A stretch of 64,000 bases of DNA from Mariniphaga anaerophila (GCF_900129025.1 NZ_FQUM01000004.1:434001-498000), one strand, 5' to 3'; shown: positions 49,044 to 58,511, counted from the first letter of the stretch. Notes: a model not told the origin generated them from the letters alone. Numbers and translations are program-made.

Positions 49044-49616
49044 TTAAATCGACTTAAAAATCAATTCGCTCAGCGGACGTTTGGGCACATGGTGAACCTC
49101 ATTTTCGTCGCGCCAATATTCTATTTTTCCTGTTTCTGCATCTTCTAAAACCACGGTTTCAGACGGCTTCCCAAGCGCTATAACATAAAGGATGTCGAGA
49201 TTTTCGGGCAGCTGCAGCACTTTAGCCACTTTGCCTTTATTTACCGAGCCGATAATACAACCGCCAAAACCGTCTTCTACGGCGCCCAGCAAAATACTCT
49301 GGAGAGCAATGCCGTCATCGCAGTAGTAATTTTCGGCCAACGATTTATCCAGCAACACAGCAACGTATGCCACCGGCTGCTCATTTTCAGCAGGGCCTCT
49401 CCAGCTTTTCAGGTAACCGGCCCACCCCAAAAAAGGAAAAATTTTCCGGGTTACGTTTTCGTCGGTGCAAATCACATACTTTAACGGCTGCATGTTTCTG
49501 CCACTTGCCGAAAAACGGGCAAGCTCAATCCATTTTTCTATTTGGGAATTTTCAATTTTAACCGAGTTATCAAACCTCCGGTAACTCCGGTTTTTCATTA
49601 TCAGATCACGTATCAT
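49044..49616 (-). CDS. Nitroreductase-family flavoprotein
   Basis: A 190-aa FMN enzyme reducing nitro compounds, quinones or flavins with NAD(P)H. The start IMKNRSYRRFDNSVKIENSQIEKWIELARFSASGRNMQPLKYVICTDE is the FMN-binding signature. CDDGIALQSILLGAVEDGFGGCIIG is the second family segment, and VIALGKPSETVVLED closes the fold. The physiological substrate is unknown. A lone gene, convergent with proline dehydrogenase. Confidence 0.88.
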   Translation of the reverse strand: MIRDLIMKNRSYRRFDNSVKIENSQIEKWIELARFSASGRNMQPLKYVICTDENVTRKIFPFLGWAGYLKSWRGPAENEQPVAYVAVLLDKSLAENYYCDDGIALQSILLGAVEDGFGGCIIGSVNKGKVAKVLQLPENLDILYVIALGKPSETVVLEDAETGKIEYWRDENEVHHVPKRPLSELIFKSI

Positions 49617-49833
49617 TTGTCGTGGCTTTTTATTTTGCGAAAGTTAGAAATTGATTTTCTATTCCGGAAAATATCTGCTAATTTTAAGCAACAAAAAAGG
49701 ATAAGGAACAAGTTACAACAATAAGAAGTAATGCTGACCAAACTTAACCACTCTGAAACGTAACTTTTCCCTTATCCTTTTCTATTAACGCAACATTGCT
49801 GCCGCTATTGTTTTTCACAATCATTTTAATTTT

Positions 49834-49841
49834 TAGTTTTG
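49834..49841 (+). promoter_or_regulatory. -7 promoter element of the xylose regulator gene
   Basis: TAGTTTTG matches TAnnTTTG. The -33 side is weak (TTG at 49808-49810, 23 bp away). The adjoining box at 49843-49870 covers the expected transcription start. Confidence 0.5.
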
Positions 49842-49842
49842 T

Positions 49843-49870
49843 AGAACAGAACAGAACAGCAACTGTTCTG
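49843..49870 (+). promoter_or_regulatory. Operator beside the regulator promoter
   Basis: Three AGAAC units in tandem (49843-49857) run into a perfect inverted repeat CAGAACAG-CAA-CTGTTCTG (49852-49870). It starts 2 bp after the -7 element, and its box AGAACAGAACAG recurs in front of xylB. It is the likely site where the xylose regulator represses its own gene. Confidence 0.7.
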
Positions 49871-49884
49871 CCAATCGATTAATT

Positions 49885-50880
49885 ATGACCGACATAAAAT
49901 TTACTATTGACGACAATTCAAACGCGTTAAAATTTCAGCAACTGGTTGATGCCATTTTAGATGCAATCAGCCGGGATCAACTGAAAGCAGGAGAAATGTT
50001 GCCGTCTGTAAATCAAATAATGAAAGAGTCGAACCTTTCGCGCGACACGGTTTTTAAAGCTTATGCCGAACTAAAAAAGAGAGGAATTGTGGAGTCGGTC
50101 CCCAACCGCGGCTACTTTGTAACGAAAAAAATCACTAAAGTTTTCCTTTTTCTCGACACGTTTAAGGCGTACAAAGAGGTTCTCTACGGTTCATTTTTGA
50201 AACATCTGCCCAAAAACATCGGTGTTGATTTGCATTTTCACCATTACAACATCAACATGTTTGAGAAGATTGTACTGGAAAGCCTGGGCAAATACAGCAA
50301 ATATGTAATTATGAGTTTCGACCATGTAAAAATCCCGGAAATCCTTCAAAAAATACCGGCAGATCAGTTGCTAATTATCGACTGGAAAATTCATTCAAAA
50401 GAAAATCAGTCTGTGGTATACCAGGATTTTGGCAAACCCGTTTACAACTGCCTCAAATCTAACCTCGAAAAAATCAGGCAATACAACGAATTTATTTTCT
50501 ACTATCCGGAATTTACTTACCATTCGAAAGATTCTATCGTTTATTTCAGAAAGTTTTGCGAAGATTTCAGCATAAAACATTCGGTTATTTTTGAAGAAGA
50601 CCAGTTTCGAATAAAAAAAGGAGCGCTCTACTTTCTGGTAAGCGACCGCACGCTTGCGGGGTTGCTGGATCAGTGTGCCGAAAAAGGGTACGAACCCGGA
50701 CGGGAAGTGGGTGTAATTTCTTACAACGAAACGCCCATGAAAAAATACGTTAAAAACGGAATCTCCGTAATTTCAACCGACTTTGAACTGATGGGACAAA
50801 AAGCGGCCGAATTTGTAACCACCGGAAGTTTTATAAATTTTGAAGTTCCCACTACCCTCAAACTACGCTCATCATTATAA
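49885..50880 (+). CDS. GntR-family xylose regulator with LacI-type sensor domain (XylR-like)
   Basis: A 331-aa regulator. The winged helix-turn-helix of the GntR type occupies residues about 14-78: QQLVDAILDAISRDQLKAGEMLPSVNQIMKESNLSRDTVFKAYAELKKRGIVESVPNRGYFV. The remainder resembles a periplasmic-binding/LacI-type ligand domain, with KYSKYVIMSFDHVKIP and EVGVISYNETPMKKYVKNGISVISTDFELMGQKAAEFV. It very likely senses xylose and releases the operators at 49843 and 50992. It lies directly upstream of the xylose genes, 160 bp from xylB. Confidence 0.88.
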   Translation: MTDIKFTIDDNSNALKFQQLVDAILDAISRDQLKAGEMLPSVNQIMKESNLSRDTVFKAYAELKKRGIVESVPNRGYFVTKKITKVFLFLDTFKAYKEVLYGSFLKHLPKNIGVDLHFHHYNINMFEKIVLESLGKYSKYVIMSFDHVKIPEILQKIPADQLLIIDWKIHSKENQSVVYQDFGKPVYNCLKSNLEKIRQYNEFIFYYPEFTYHSKDSIVYFRKFCEDFSIKHSVIFEEDQFRIKKGALYFLVSDRTLAGLLDQCAEKGYEPGREVGVISYNETPMKKYVKNGISVISTDFELMGQKAAEFVTTGSFINFEVPTTLKLRSSL

Positions 50881-50951
50881 CAAAATACCAGGCTTTGGTT
50901 GTGCAGAATCCTGCCGCCGACGACAACATGTTGTAAAACATTTTCAGGTGC

Positions 50952-50982
50952 TTTGAAACATCGAAATTTGCTCTTACTTTTG
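50952..50982 (+). promoter_or_regulatory. Promoter of the xylB-xylA unit
   Basis: TTTG at 50952-50955, a 19-bp spacer, then TACTTTTG at 50975-50982: a textbook -33/-7 pair for this phylum and the best one in the window. The operator begins 10 bp after it. Confidence 0.8.
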
Positions 50983-50991
50983 AGAGCATAC

Positions 50992-51007
50992 CAGAACAGA
51001 ACAGTTC
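50992..51007 (+). promoter_or_regulatory. Operator beside the xylB promoter
   Basis: CAGAACAGAACAGTTC holds the same 12-bp box AGAACAGAACAG as the regulator's own operator and the half sites CAGAAC and GTTC. It covers the region just after the transcription start, so a bound regulator would block xylBA transcription. Confidence 0.7.
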
Positions 51008-51040
51008 GATTTTTATTGGTTTCATAAAATATTAAATATC

Positions 51041-52525
51041 ATGCACCTACTTGGATTCGACATTGGAAGTTCATCTGTAAAAGTTTCATTGATTAACGGA
51101 GAAACCGGCAACTGTCTCGCTTCTTCGTTTCATCCCAAACAGGAGATGCAGATAACAGCGCATCGTGCCGGATGGGCAGAACAGGAGCCTGAATTGTGGT
51201 GGAAAAACCTGAAGCTGGCGTTAAAAGATGTTCTGACAGAATCGGAAGTAAAACCTGAAAGCATTGAATCCATTGGCATTTCGTACCAGATGCACGGATT
51301 GGTAATGGTAGACAAAAACCTCGAAGTTATTCGTCCGTCTATTATTTGGTGCGACAGCCGGGCTGCCGAAATTGGCACCAAAGCTTTCGACGCGCTGGGA
51401 CACGAGCACTGCCTTTCCAGCCTGCTCAATTCGCCCGGGAATTTTACCGCATCGAAACTAAAATGGGTTAAAGAAAACGAGCCTGCTCTTTTTGATAAAG
51501 TATATAAAATAATGCTTCCGGGAGATTACATTGCCATGAAACTGACCGGCGAACCACAAACAACGGTTAGCGGCCTTTCGGAAGGAATTATGTGGGATTT
51601 TCAGAAAAACAGCCTTGCTGAAATGCTGTTTGAGAACTACGGTTTCTCGCCGGACATTGTGCCTGAAATCGTTCCCACTTTTGCTGTGCAGGGACAAATA
51701 CGGCCGCAGGTAGCTGCTGAACTCGGGCTTTCCACTCGCACCAAAGTAAGTTACCGCGCCGGCGATCAGCCCAATAACGCACTCTCTTTAAACGTTCTCA
51801 ATCCGGGAGAAATTGCAGCGACGGCCGGCACTTCGGGAGTAGTTTACGGGGTAAGCGACGAAATAAAATACGATCCGCAATCGCGTGTAAATACATTTGC
51901 GCACGTAAACTATTCTGCCGAAAATCCCAGGCTGGGGGTACTGCTTTGCATTAACGGAACCGGCATTCTGAATGCCTGGATGAAGCGGATGGTTGGCGAA
52001 AATATTTCCTACGACCAGATGAACCAACTGGCAGCAAGCGCACCAATCGGCTCAAAGGGAATTACCATCCTGCCGTTTGGCAATGGAGCAGAGCGCGTGC
52101 TAAACAACCGGAATGTCGGTTCAACAATGAGCGGAATCGCCTTCAATATTCACCAAAAAGAACACCTGCTGAGGGCTGCACAGGAAGGCATCGTATTTTC
52201 GTTTAAATACGGGATGGATATTATGAAGAATACCGGAATTGACGCGAAAATAATCAGAGCAGGAAAAGCCAACATGTTCCTCAGTCCGCTATTCCGCGAA
52301 ACACTGGCCGGAATTACCGGAGCAACCATCGAGTTGTACAACACCGACGGTTCGATAGGAGCAGCGCGTGGTGCAGGAATCGGTTCGGGATACTACGCAT
52401 CGGCTAAAGAAGCCTTTGCCAACCTCATCAAACTGGAAACAGTAGAGCCCGATGTTTCGAAACAACAAGACTACCTGCATGCCTACAACAACTGGAAAAA
52501 GGAGCTAAAAAAAGCGATTGAATAA
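51041..52525 (+). CDS. xylB: Xylulokinase
   Basis: A 494-aa FGGY-family kinase phosphorylating D-xylulose to xylulose 5-phosphate. The N-terminal phosphate loop is LGFDIGSSSVKVSLING, with WAEQEPELWW, IESIGISYQMHGLVMVDKN and PSIIWCDSRA. The second domain has AGDQPNNALSLNVLNPGEIAATAGTSGVVYG and IIRAGKANMFLSPLFRETLAGITGATIELYNTDGSIGAARGAGIGSGY. The kinase comes before the isomerase, 24 bp apart. Controlled by the operator at 50992. Confidence 0.95.
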   Translation: MHLLGFDIGSSSVKVSLINGETGNCLASSFHPKQEMQITAHRAGWAEQEPELWWKNLKLALKDVLTESEVKPESIESIGISYQMHGLVMVDKNLEVIRPSIIWCDSRAAEIGTKAFDALGHEHCLSSLLNSPGNFTASKLKWVKENEPALFDKVYKIMLPGDYIAMKLTGEPQTTVSGLSEGIMWDFQKNSLAEMLFENYGFSPDIVPEIVPTFAVQGQIRPQVAAELGLSTRTKVSYRAGDQPNNALSLNVLNPGEIAATAGTSGVVYGVSDEIKYDPQSRVNTFAHVNYSAENPRLGVLLCINGTGILNAWMKRMVGENISYDQMNQLAASAPIGSKGITILPFGNGAERVLNNRNVGSTMSGIAFNIHQKEHLLRAAQEGIVFSFKYGMDIMKNTGIDAKIIRAGKANMFLSPLFRETLAGITGATIELYNTDGSIGAARGAGIGSGYYASAKEAFANLIKLETVEPDVSKQQDYLHAYNNWKKELKKAIE

Positions 52526-52549
52526 TCTATAACTCAAAAATAAATTAAA

Positions 52550-53875
52550 ATGGAAGTATTAATTGGAAACAAAGAGTATTTCAAAGGCCTTGGTCAGGTA
52601 AAATACGAAGGCCCTGATTCAAGAAGCCCGCTGGCTTTTAAATGGTACGACGAAAACAAAGTGGTTGCCGGAAAAACAATGAAAGAACACCTGCGTTTTG
52701 CTGCAGCCTACTGGCACACGTTCTGTGGAACAGGCGAAGACCCGTTTGGCCCCGGAACCCAGATTTTCCCGTGGGACGGCGCAACCGATAAAATGGATGC
52801 TGCCAAAGAACGCATGGATGCCGCGTTTGAATTCATTACAAAAATGAACATTCCGTACTACTGTTTTCACGACACTGACGTAGCCGGCGACGGTTCGGTG
52901 TTTGAAATTGAACAACGCCTGGGGAAAATGGTAGAAATAGCCAAACAAAAGCAGGAAGCCTCCGGGGTAAAACTGCTTTGGGGTACCGCAAATGTTTTTT
53001 CCAATCCGCGTTACATGAACGGCGCTGCCACCAATCCTGATTTCAATGTGATTACCAACATGGCAGTACAAATAAAAAATGCCATTGATGCTACCATTGC
53101 GCTGGGTGGTTCCAACTACGTTTTTTGGGGTGGCCGCGAAGGCTACATGACCCTGCACAACACCGACACCAAACGTGAAATCGAACACCTGGCCCGTCTT
53201 CTTTCAATGGCGCGCGACTACGCCCGCAAACAGGGTTTCAAAGGAACATTTCTGATTGAACCCAAGCCGATGGAGCCGACAAAGCACCAGTACGATTACG
53301 ATGCACAAACAGTTATCGGATTTCTTCGCCATTTTGGGCTGGATAAAGATTTCAAACTGAATATTGAAGTGAACCATGCCACACTGGCCGGGCATACTTT
53401 TGCCCACGACCTGCGCATGGCTGCCGATGCCGGATTACTGGGATCAATCGATGCCAACAAAGGCGACTACCAAAACGGATGGGACACCGACGAATTTCCT
53501 ACCAACATTTACGAAGTAACCGAAGCCATGCTGGAAATTCTGCAGGCCGGAGGCTTCACAAACGGAGGCATTAACTTCGATGCAAAAACACGCAGAAACT
53601 CTACCGACCTGGAAGACATTTTTATTGCCCACGTTTCGGGAATGGACATTTTTGCCAAGGCGTTGCTGGTTGCAGACAAAATCCTGAGCGAATCGGATTA
53701 CCTAAAAATGCGTAAAAACCGTTATGCATCGTTCGACGGTGGCAAAGGCGCCGATTTCGAAACAGGAAAACTTTCTCTGGAAGATTTGCGCGAAATTGCC
53801 AAAGAAACTGGAGAACCAAAACAAATCAGCGGGAAGCAGGAACTTCTGGAACAGCTGATAAACTGGTACATTTAA
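52550..53875 (+). CDS. xylA: Xylose isomerase
   Basis: A 441-aa class II isomerase that converts D-xylose to D-xylulose. It opens [29 protein letters not shown]. Catalytic and metal-site residues appear in [13 protein letters not shown] (His107, Asp110), [57 protein letters not shown] and [19 protein letters not shown]. The length matches the group II enzymes of Bacteroidota. A moderate hairpin follows the stop. Confidence 0.97.
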   Translation: MEVLIGNKEYFKGLGQVKYEGPDSRSPLAFKWYDENKVVAGKTMKEHLRFAAAYWHTFCGTGEDPFGPGTQIFPWDGATDKMDAAKERMDAAFEFITKMNIPYYCFHDTDVAGDGSVFEIEQRLGKMVEIAKQKQEASGVKLLWGTANVFSNPRYMNGAATNPDFNVITNMAVQIKNAIDATIALGGSNYVFWGGREGYMTLHNTDTKREIEHLARLLSMARDYARKQGFKGTFLIEPKPMEPTKHQYDYDAQTVIGFLRHFGLDKDFKLNIEVNHATLAGHTFAHDLRMAADAGLLGSIDANKGDYQNGWDTDEFPTNIYEVTEAMLEILQAGGFTNGGINFDAKTRRNSTDLEDIFIAHVSGMDIFAKALLVADKILSESDYLKMRKNRYASFDGGKGADFETGKLSLEDLREIAKETGEPKQISGKQELLEQLINWYI

Positions 53876-53911
53876 AAACAATTTGCACTTAACTTCATTT
53901 TTCAAATAAAG

Positions 53912-53937
53912 CCCGGTCTCGAAAAAGTGAGGCCGGG
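53912..53937 (+). terminator. Hairpin between xylA and the xylose porter gene
   Basis: Stem CCCGG-T-CTC / GAG-G-CCGGG followed by ATATTTTTC. It is a weak terminator or attenuator that could lower expression of the transporter relative to the enzymes. Confidence 0.65.
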
Positions 53938-53985
53938 ATATTTTTCACTTCCCTTTCTCATCCAAAGGGAAAATTTCATTAACCA

Positions 53986-55374
53986 ATGAAAAAAAATAAC
54001 AACTTATACGTTATTGCAGTTACGGTTGTTGCCACGCTTGGCGGGTTACTCTTCGGATACGACACGGCGGTGATATCCGGAGCAGAAAAATCCATACAGT
54101 CGTACCTCATAGATAGCCAGGGACTGAGTACTCTGGTGCACGGAATTACAACTTCCAGCGCGCTTATCGGCTGCATTATCGGGGGACTTCTTTCAGGTAT
54201 TTTCGCATCGAAACTGGGAAGAAAAAAAACGTTGTTGCTTGCAGCATCGTTATTTTTCATTTCAGCACTGGGGTCCAGCTACCCCGAATTTCTGTTTTTT
54301 CAGAAAGGCAACCCCACAATCGGGCTGCTGCTCATGTTTAACTTCTACCGGATTATCGGCGGCATCGGCGTTGGACTGGCTTCAGCGGTCTGCCCCATGT
54401 ATATCGGGGAAATTGCTCCGGCCAAAATCCGGGGACAGCTGGTTTCGCTCAACCAGTTCGCCATTATTTTCGGAATGCTGGTGGTTTACTTCGTGAACTG
54501 GGGAATTGCCAACGGCCAACCGCTGGAATGGATCAACAACATCGGCTGGAGACGAATGTTCCTTTCGGAAACCATCCCTGCCGGACTGTTTGGAATACTG
54601 CTTTTCTTCGTACCCGAAACGCCGCGTTACCTCTCTTTAACAAACAGGGAAGACGAGGCTCTGCGAATTCTGACGCGCATTAACGGCGCCGAAGCTGCCA
54701 AACAAATTTTGCGCGAAATTAAAAACAGTGTTCAGCACCATAAATCGCCAAAGCTTTATTCCTTCGGAAAAAAAGTGATTATCATTGGCATTCTGCTTTC
54801 CATTTTTCAACAATTTGTGGGAATTAATGTGGCGTTGTATTATGCGCCGCGCATTTTCGAAAGCATGGGAGCAGCCAAAGATGCTTCGCTAATGCAGACT
54901 GTAATAATGGGACTGGTAAATGTAATTTTTACTGTGGTAGCCATTTTTACTGTCGACAAATGGGGGCGCAAGCCGTTGCTCATAATCGGTTCTGCCGGCA
55001 TGGCGCTGGGAATGTTCGCCATTTCCGGACTTGCGTTCATGGAAATAATAGGAATGGGAACATTGGTGTTCATTATTATTTACACCGCGTCGTTTATGAT
55101 GTCGTGGGGACCGATAACCTGGGTGCTTATTTCCGAAATATTCCCCAATAAAATCAGGGGAAAAGCTGTTGCCGTTGCTGTTGCAGCACAGTGGGCAGCC
55201 AACTACTTTATTTCATCTACCTACCCGGCAATGATGGAATTTAGTGGCGGATTAACCTACGGATTTTACGGACTGATGAGTGTCCTCTCCCTCATCTTTG
55301 TGTGGAAAATGGTTCCTGAAACCAAAGGCAAAACTCTGGAAGAGATGGAAGGATTGTGGAAGAAAAAGGGTTAA
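53986..55374 (+). CDS. xylE: MFS sugar porter, D-xylose:H+ symporter (XylE-like)
   Basis: A 462-aa inner-membrane transporter with 12 helices. Sugar-porter signatures are GGLLFGYDTAVISGAEKSI in helix 1, SGIFASKLGRKKTLLL between helices 2 and 3, FYRIIGGIGVGLASAVCPMYIGEIAPAKIRGQLVSLNQF, and PETKGKTLEEMEGLW at the end. GILLSIFQQFVGINVALYYAP is the helix 7 QQxxGIN segment that contacts the sugar. Context with xylA and xylB supports xylose as substrate. It is the last gene of the module, ended by a strong terminator. Confidence 0.92.
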   Translation: MKKNNNLYVIAVTVVATLGGLLFGYDTAVISGAEKSIQSYLIDSQGLSTLVHGITTSSALIGCIIGGLLSGIFASKLGRKKTLLLAASLFFISALGSSYPEFLFFQKGNPTIGLLLMFNFYRIIGGIGVGLASAVCPMYIGEIAPAKIRGQLVSLNQFAIIFGMLVVYFVNWGIANGQPLEWINNIGWRRMFLSETIPAGLFGILLFFVPETPRYLSLTNREDEALRILTRINGAEAAKQILREIKNSVQHHKSPKLYSFGKKVIIIGILLSIFQQFVGINVALYYAPRIFESMGAAKDASLMQTVIMGLVNVIFTVVAIFTVDKWGRKPLLIIGSAGMALGMFAISGLAFMEIIGMGTLVFIIIYTASFMMSWGPITWVLISEIFPNKIRGKAVAVAVAAQWAANYFISSTYPAMMEFSGGLTYGFYGLMSVLSLIFVWKMVPETKGKTLEEMEGLWKKKG

Positions 55375-55422
55375 AAAAAATACTTGGCAACATCAACCAG
55401 ACCATCCAACAAGATTAAAAGA

Positions 55423-55469
55423 AATTACCCCAAAAGCGTTATCCAATGGAAATGGCTTTTGGGGTAATT
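55423..55469 (+). terminator. Terminator of the xylose operon
   Basis: A 15-bp perfect stem AATTACCCCAAAAGC / GCTTTTGGGGTAATT with a 17-nt loop, followed by CTTTTTT. It isolates the xylose genes from the convergent glycan locus. Confidence 0.9.
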
Positions 55470-55498
55470 CTTTTTTATTCTGATTAGTACCCAGAGAA

Positions 55499-57397
55499 CT
55501 ATTCCGTTTCTGTAATAAACTGTCCCTGAAGATCTACCTGCAAGGTTTCGAACGGAGCTGCCAGTTCATGCAAAAGCACAGCCATTTGACAGCGTGTAAC
55601 TGCAGCGGACGGAACGTATTCACCAAACGCATATTCTTCCCATATTTTGTCAATGGCGTTTACCTGCCTGCTTGGATCTGAACCAATGGCACGACTCAAT
55701 TCAGCGGCCACTCTTCCGGCTTCTTCAACCGTCACAACATTTGTTTCGAATGAAAAATCAAACCCGGGCACCAATTCTCGAACACCTTCCAGCAATGCCG
55801 GAGCAGTCATTACCGAATCGGGATGAAAAAGGGTAAGATTTGCCCACCCCTTATTTTTCCCTTCGCCCTTAATAATACCGGTTGAGCCGATGCACTGCAC
55901 CGCTTCCCAGTAGCTGTTTTCAGGAGTTACGTCGGAATAAGGTTGCAGATAAGCACCCGCTTCGAGCAGGTGTTTCTGCACTTTACGCACCGGCACTTCA
56001 TCCGGCGAAACACCCAATTCCACAGCCAGTGCGGCCAACACTCCGGATGCCTGCCCGATGAGCATACATACCGGTTGCAGGCGGGTAGTCCCGTTTACGA
56101 TATTGGTTACCGAAATGGATTTTTCAGCCACAATAAAGTTTTTTACAGCGGCAGGAATTAGCGTTCCCAACGGCAAAGCGAATGACGGCACCGGATGAAA
56201 ATGGATATCCGGAATTTTTGACTGATCGGGGTAAGCCCCGTGATGATGATCCACAGGATAATCGCCAACAGCAATTCCGGTACGATAAAGTGCTGTTTTC
56301 TGAGAGAAAGGACGCGCCAAATCGTTAAGCGTAAAACGAACCTTTCCTTTTATACGTCGCGACTCGCGGTGGTACGGAATCATCGGAAAACCATCGTCGG
56401 TGGGAAACTCGTTTCTGGCAATTCCGAGGTTTTTGAAGCCCAGCTCATTTTGCAGGTAATAAACATAGCAGCGGGTAAACCACTTTGCCTTTTCGAGGGT
56501 ACTGTCCCGCTCTTCTGCCGACATGTCGATTATGTTGGCATAATAGTCGTTTCCGCTAATGGGCCAGTTAATCATAAACTTGTTGTTTGGCAGCCGCCCG
56601 TACTCCATCATGTAACCGCAATCCCAAAGCGTGCGTTTGAAAACACTCGTATCGCATCGTCCTTGGCAGGTACAATAAAACGGCGTGGGATCGTAGTTTT
56701 CCGGCCGGGAAATTGTTTTATCAGCCCCCTTGCCAAAATCTTCCAACACTACAACATAAGTGAGATCCTGCACAATATTGTTGGCTTGTTCCGGAGCAAT
56801 TTCCTCTCCGGTAACCGACCGTGCATCCATTCCCACATCGTACGGAATGCCAACCATTTTTGCCACTTCTCCCAACTCGGTGCCGTCGATTACCACTGCT
56901 GTTTTTATGTAAACAGTATCTCCTTTATCAGAAGAAAACGTTGCCAGCCATCCGCCGTCAATCTGGTTAATTTTTAAAAGCTTCGTATTGAATTGCACCG
57001 TGAGCTTTTCCTCGGCCTGTGCCATTTTAAGCAATATTTCTGCGCCAACCGACGGTTCAAATAAAACTTTGCTTACCCAGCCGGTACTCAAAGAATCTGC
57101 CCCGCCGTAGTAGTCGTACAAATTCTGGCGAAACTCTGCCCAAAGCCCGGAGTGCAGCCTGTGGTTTCCGTCGATGGCACTCACTCCGGCAGAAGTAAGC
57201 ATTCCGCCCAACCAGGGGCCTTCTTCCACTATTTGAGTAGATGCGCCCAGCCGTGCCGACTGAATGCCGGCCATGGTTCCGCTTGCACCTCCGCCAATCA
57301 CCAAAACATCTACCTCTTTGTCGAATTGTGTTGCAACGTTACTGCAAGCCGACAAAACTGCAACTATGCCAATCAGAAACAAATATGATCCTCTCAT
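55499..57397 (-). CDS. FAD-dependent oxidoreductase lipoprotein with SLH-like tail
   Basis: A 632-aa exported lipoprotein (MRGSYLFLIGIVAVLSAC, Cys18); an upstream ATG at 57454 would bury this signal. The Rossmann dinucleotide motif is VLVIGGGASGTMAGIQSARLG. DGTELGEVAKMVGIPYDVG and GIAVGDYPVDHHHGAYPD are characteristic of the FAD_oxidored family (PF12831 type). A cysteine cluster, YCTCQGRCD, sits mid-protein. The last 130 residues (GIIKGEGKNKGWANLTLFHPDSVMTAPALL and VPSAAVTRCQMAVLLHELAAPF) look like S-layer-homology repeats. The substrate is unknown; association with glycan loci is common. Last gene of the glycan locus. Confidence 0.82.
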   Translation of the reverse strand: MRGSYLFLIGIVAVLSACSNVATQFDKEVDVLVIGGGASGTMAGIQSARLGASTQIVEEGPWLGGMLTSAGVSAIDGNHRLHSGLWAEFRQNLYDYYGGADSLSTGWVSKVLFEPSVGAEILLKMAQAEEKLTVQFNTKLLKINQIDGGWLATFSSDKGDTVYIKTAVVIDGTELGEVAKMVGIPYDVGMDARSVTGEEIAPEQANNIVQDLTYVVVLEDFGKGADKTISRPENYDPTPFYCTCQGRCDTSVFKRTLWDCGYMMEYGRLPNNKFMINWPISGNDYYANIIDMSAEERDSTLEKAKWFTRCYVYYLQNELGFKNLGIARNEFPTDDGFPMIPYHRESRRIKGKVRFTLNDLARPFSQKTALYRTGIAVGDYPVDHHHGAYPDQSKIPDIHFHPVPSFALPLGTLIPAAVKNFIVAEKSISVTNIVNGTTRLQPVCMLIGQASGVLAALAVELGVSPDEVPVRKVQKHLLEAGAYLQPYSDVTPENSYWEAVQCIGSTGIIKGEGKNKGWANLTLFHPDSVMTAPALLEGVRELVPGFDFSFETNVVTVEEAGRVAAELSRAIGSDPSRQVNAIDKIWEEYAFGEYVPSAAVTRCQMAVLLHELAAPFETLQVDLQGQFITETE

Positions 57398-57458
57398 CTG
57401 CTTAAACATTAAAAGTCTGAAAACACTAAAAGCGGCTGATTCGAACAGGTTCATTCAG

Positions 57459-58511
57459 TTACTTCAGAAAACGGTTCTTTTTCAGCGCCCGGTAAAGTTC
57501 AGTAGAACCAGAATGCCCGGCATACACTTTGGATCCGGGAGCGTTCAACATACCAAAATACTGGTAAATCAATATTTTTTCGACGTACGGAGACACGGCT
57601 TCCAGTTGTTTTATAACCCGCTCGGCCGGAGCAGGCGACAGTGCACTTTGGTACACCTTGCCTTCAAATCGGAAAACCTCCACATCAGCCCAAATTTTTG
57701 CTTTTGCAGCTTTTTTGTGCAGGTTGTACAAACTTTCAAAAAACCCGGCGCTCTCTTCCACCTGCGTTTTTTCTACGCCAATTTCATCCTGATATGCAAT
57801 AAAATCCACGTTCAGCTGTTCCAGTTGCCGCACGTATTTTTCGTCGGCCTGCACATTTCGGGTTCCGTAAGGAGCAATAAGTGTTTTGGCTTTTGGGGTG
57901 AGTTTCAGCGCTTCGTCGGTAGAAGTATTTACATAGTTGATGAAGAAATCGTCGTAATGCCCCTGAATACCCGTTTCGTTGGGATAATACCAACCGTAAA
58001 AACTTTTGTGGTGCGCATACTTTTCGGCTATTTCATTCATCGCCCGAAGCCTTATTTTCTCAACCTCTTTATCTTGCATGAGGAATGCGGGCTTGGTCCA
58101 TTCACCAAAAAAGCCGTTGCTAATGAAAAACCTGATTCCGTATTTATCGGCTGCAGACAACACTGCTTCCAACGGATCTTCGCACCCCATCTGGTGTTTG
58201 GGTAAAAATGCTGACGGATAATACGTTTTGTCGCGGATTGCGTTGTTCAACAACACTAAATAACGCATGCCCGACTTTGCAATTTCTTTTACTTTCTGAT
58301 CCCACTGCGCTGCTGTAAAACCGGCCAGCGTGGGATTCCAATACTTTCCTTCGGCCAGGCTGTGATGCTGAAATTCGAACCACGAACCTTCAATGGGTTT
58401 TATCTTTTTTGATTTTCTAATTTCTGCCGACAAGGCCGGAAAAGCACTCAACCCTACTGCTGCTGTGCCTAAAGTTTTTACAAAATGCCTTCTTGTTTGT
58501 TCTATTTTCAT
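57459..58511 (-). CDS. DUF4434-type TIM-barrel protein, Tat-exported
   Basis: A 350-aa protein with a twin-arginine signal (TRRHFVKTLGTAAVGLSAFP). The body resembles the DUF4434 family of predicted glycoside-hydrolase-like barrels: EGSWFEFQHHSLAEGKYWNPTLAGFTAAQWDQKVKEIAKSGMRYLVLLNNAIRDKTYYPSAFLP, then GIRFFISNGFFGEW and FYGWYYPNETGIQGHYDDFF with a candidate acidic residue. DVEVFRFEG is late in the barrel. No activity is established. It lies between the GH10-like gene (86 bp away) and the oxidoreductase gene, so all probably act on the same glycan. Confidence 0.72.
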   Translation of the reverse strand: MKIEQTRRHFVKTLGTAAVGLSAFPALSAEIRKSKKIKPIEGSWFEFQHHSLAEGKYWNPTLAGFTAAQWDQKVKEIAKSGMRYLVLLNNAIRDKTYYPSAFLPKHQMGCEDPLEAVLSAADKYGIRFFISNGFFGEWTKPAFLMQDKEVEKIRLRAMNEIAEKYAHHKSFYGWYYPNETGIQGHYDDFFINYVNTSTDEALKLTPKAKTLIAPYGTRNVQADEKYVRQLEQLNVDFIAYQDEIGVEKTQVEESAGFFESLYNLHKKAAKAKIWADVEVFRFEGKVYQSALSPAPAERVIKQLEAVSPYVEKILIYQYFGMLNAPGSKVYAGHSGSTELYRALKKNRFLK

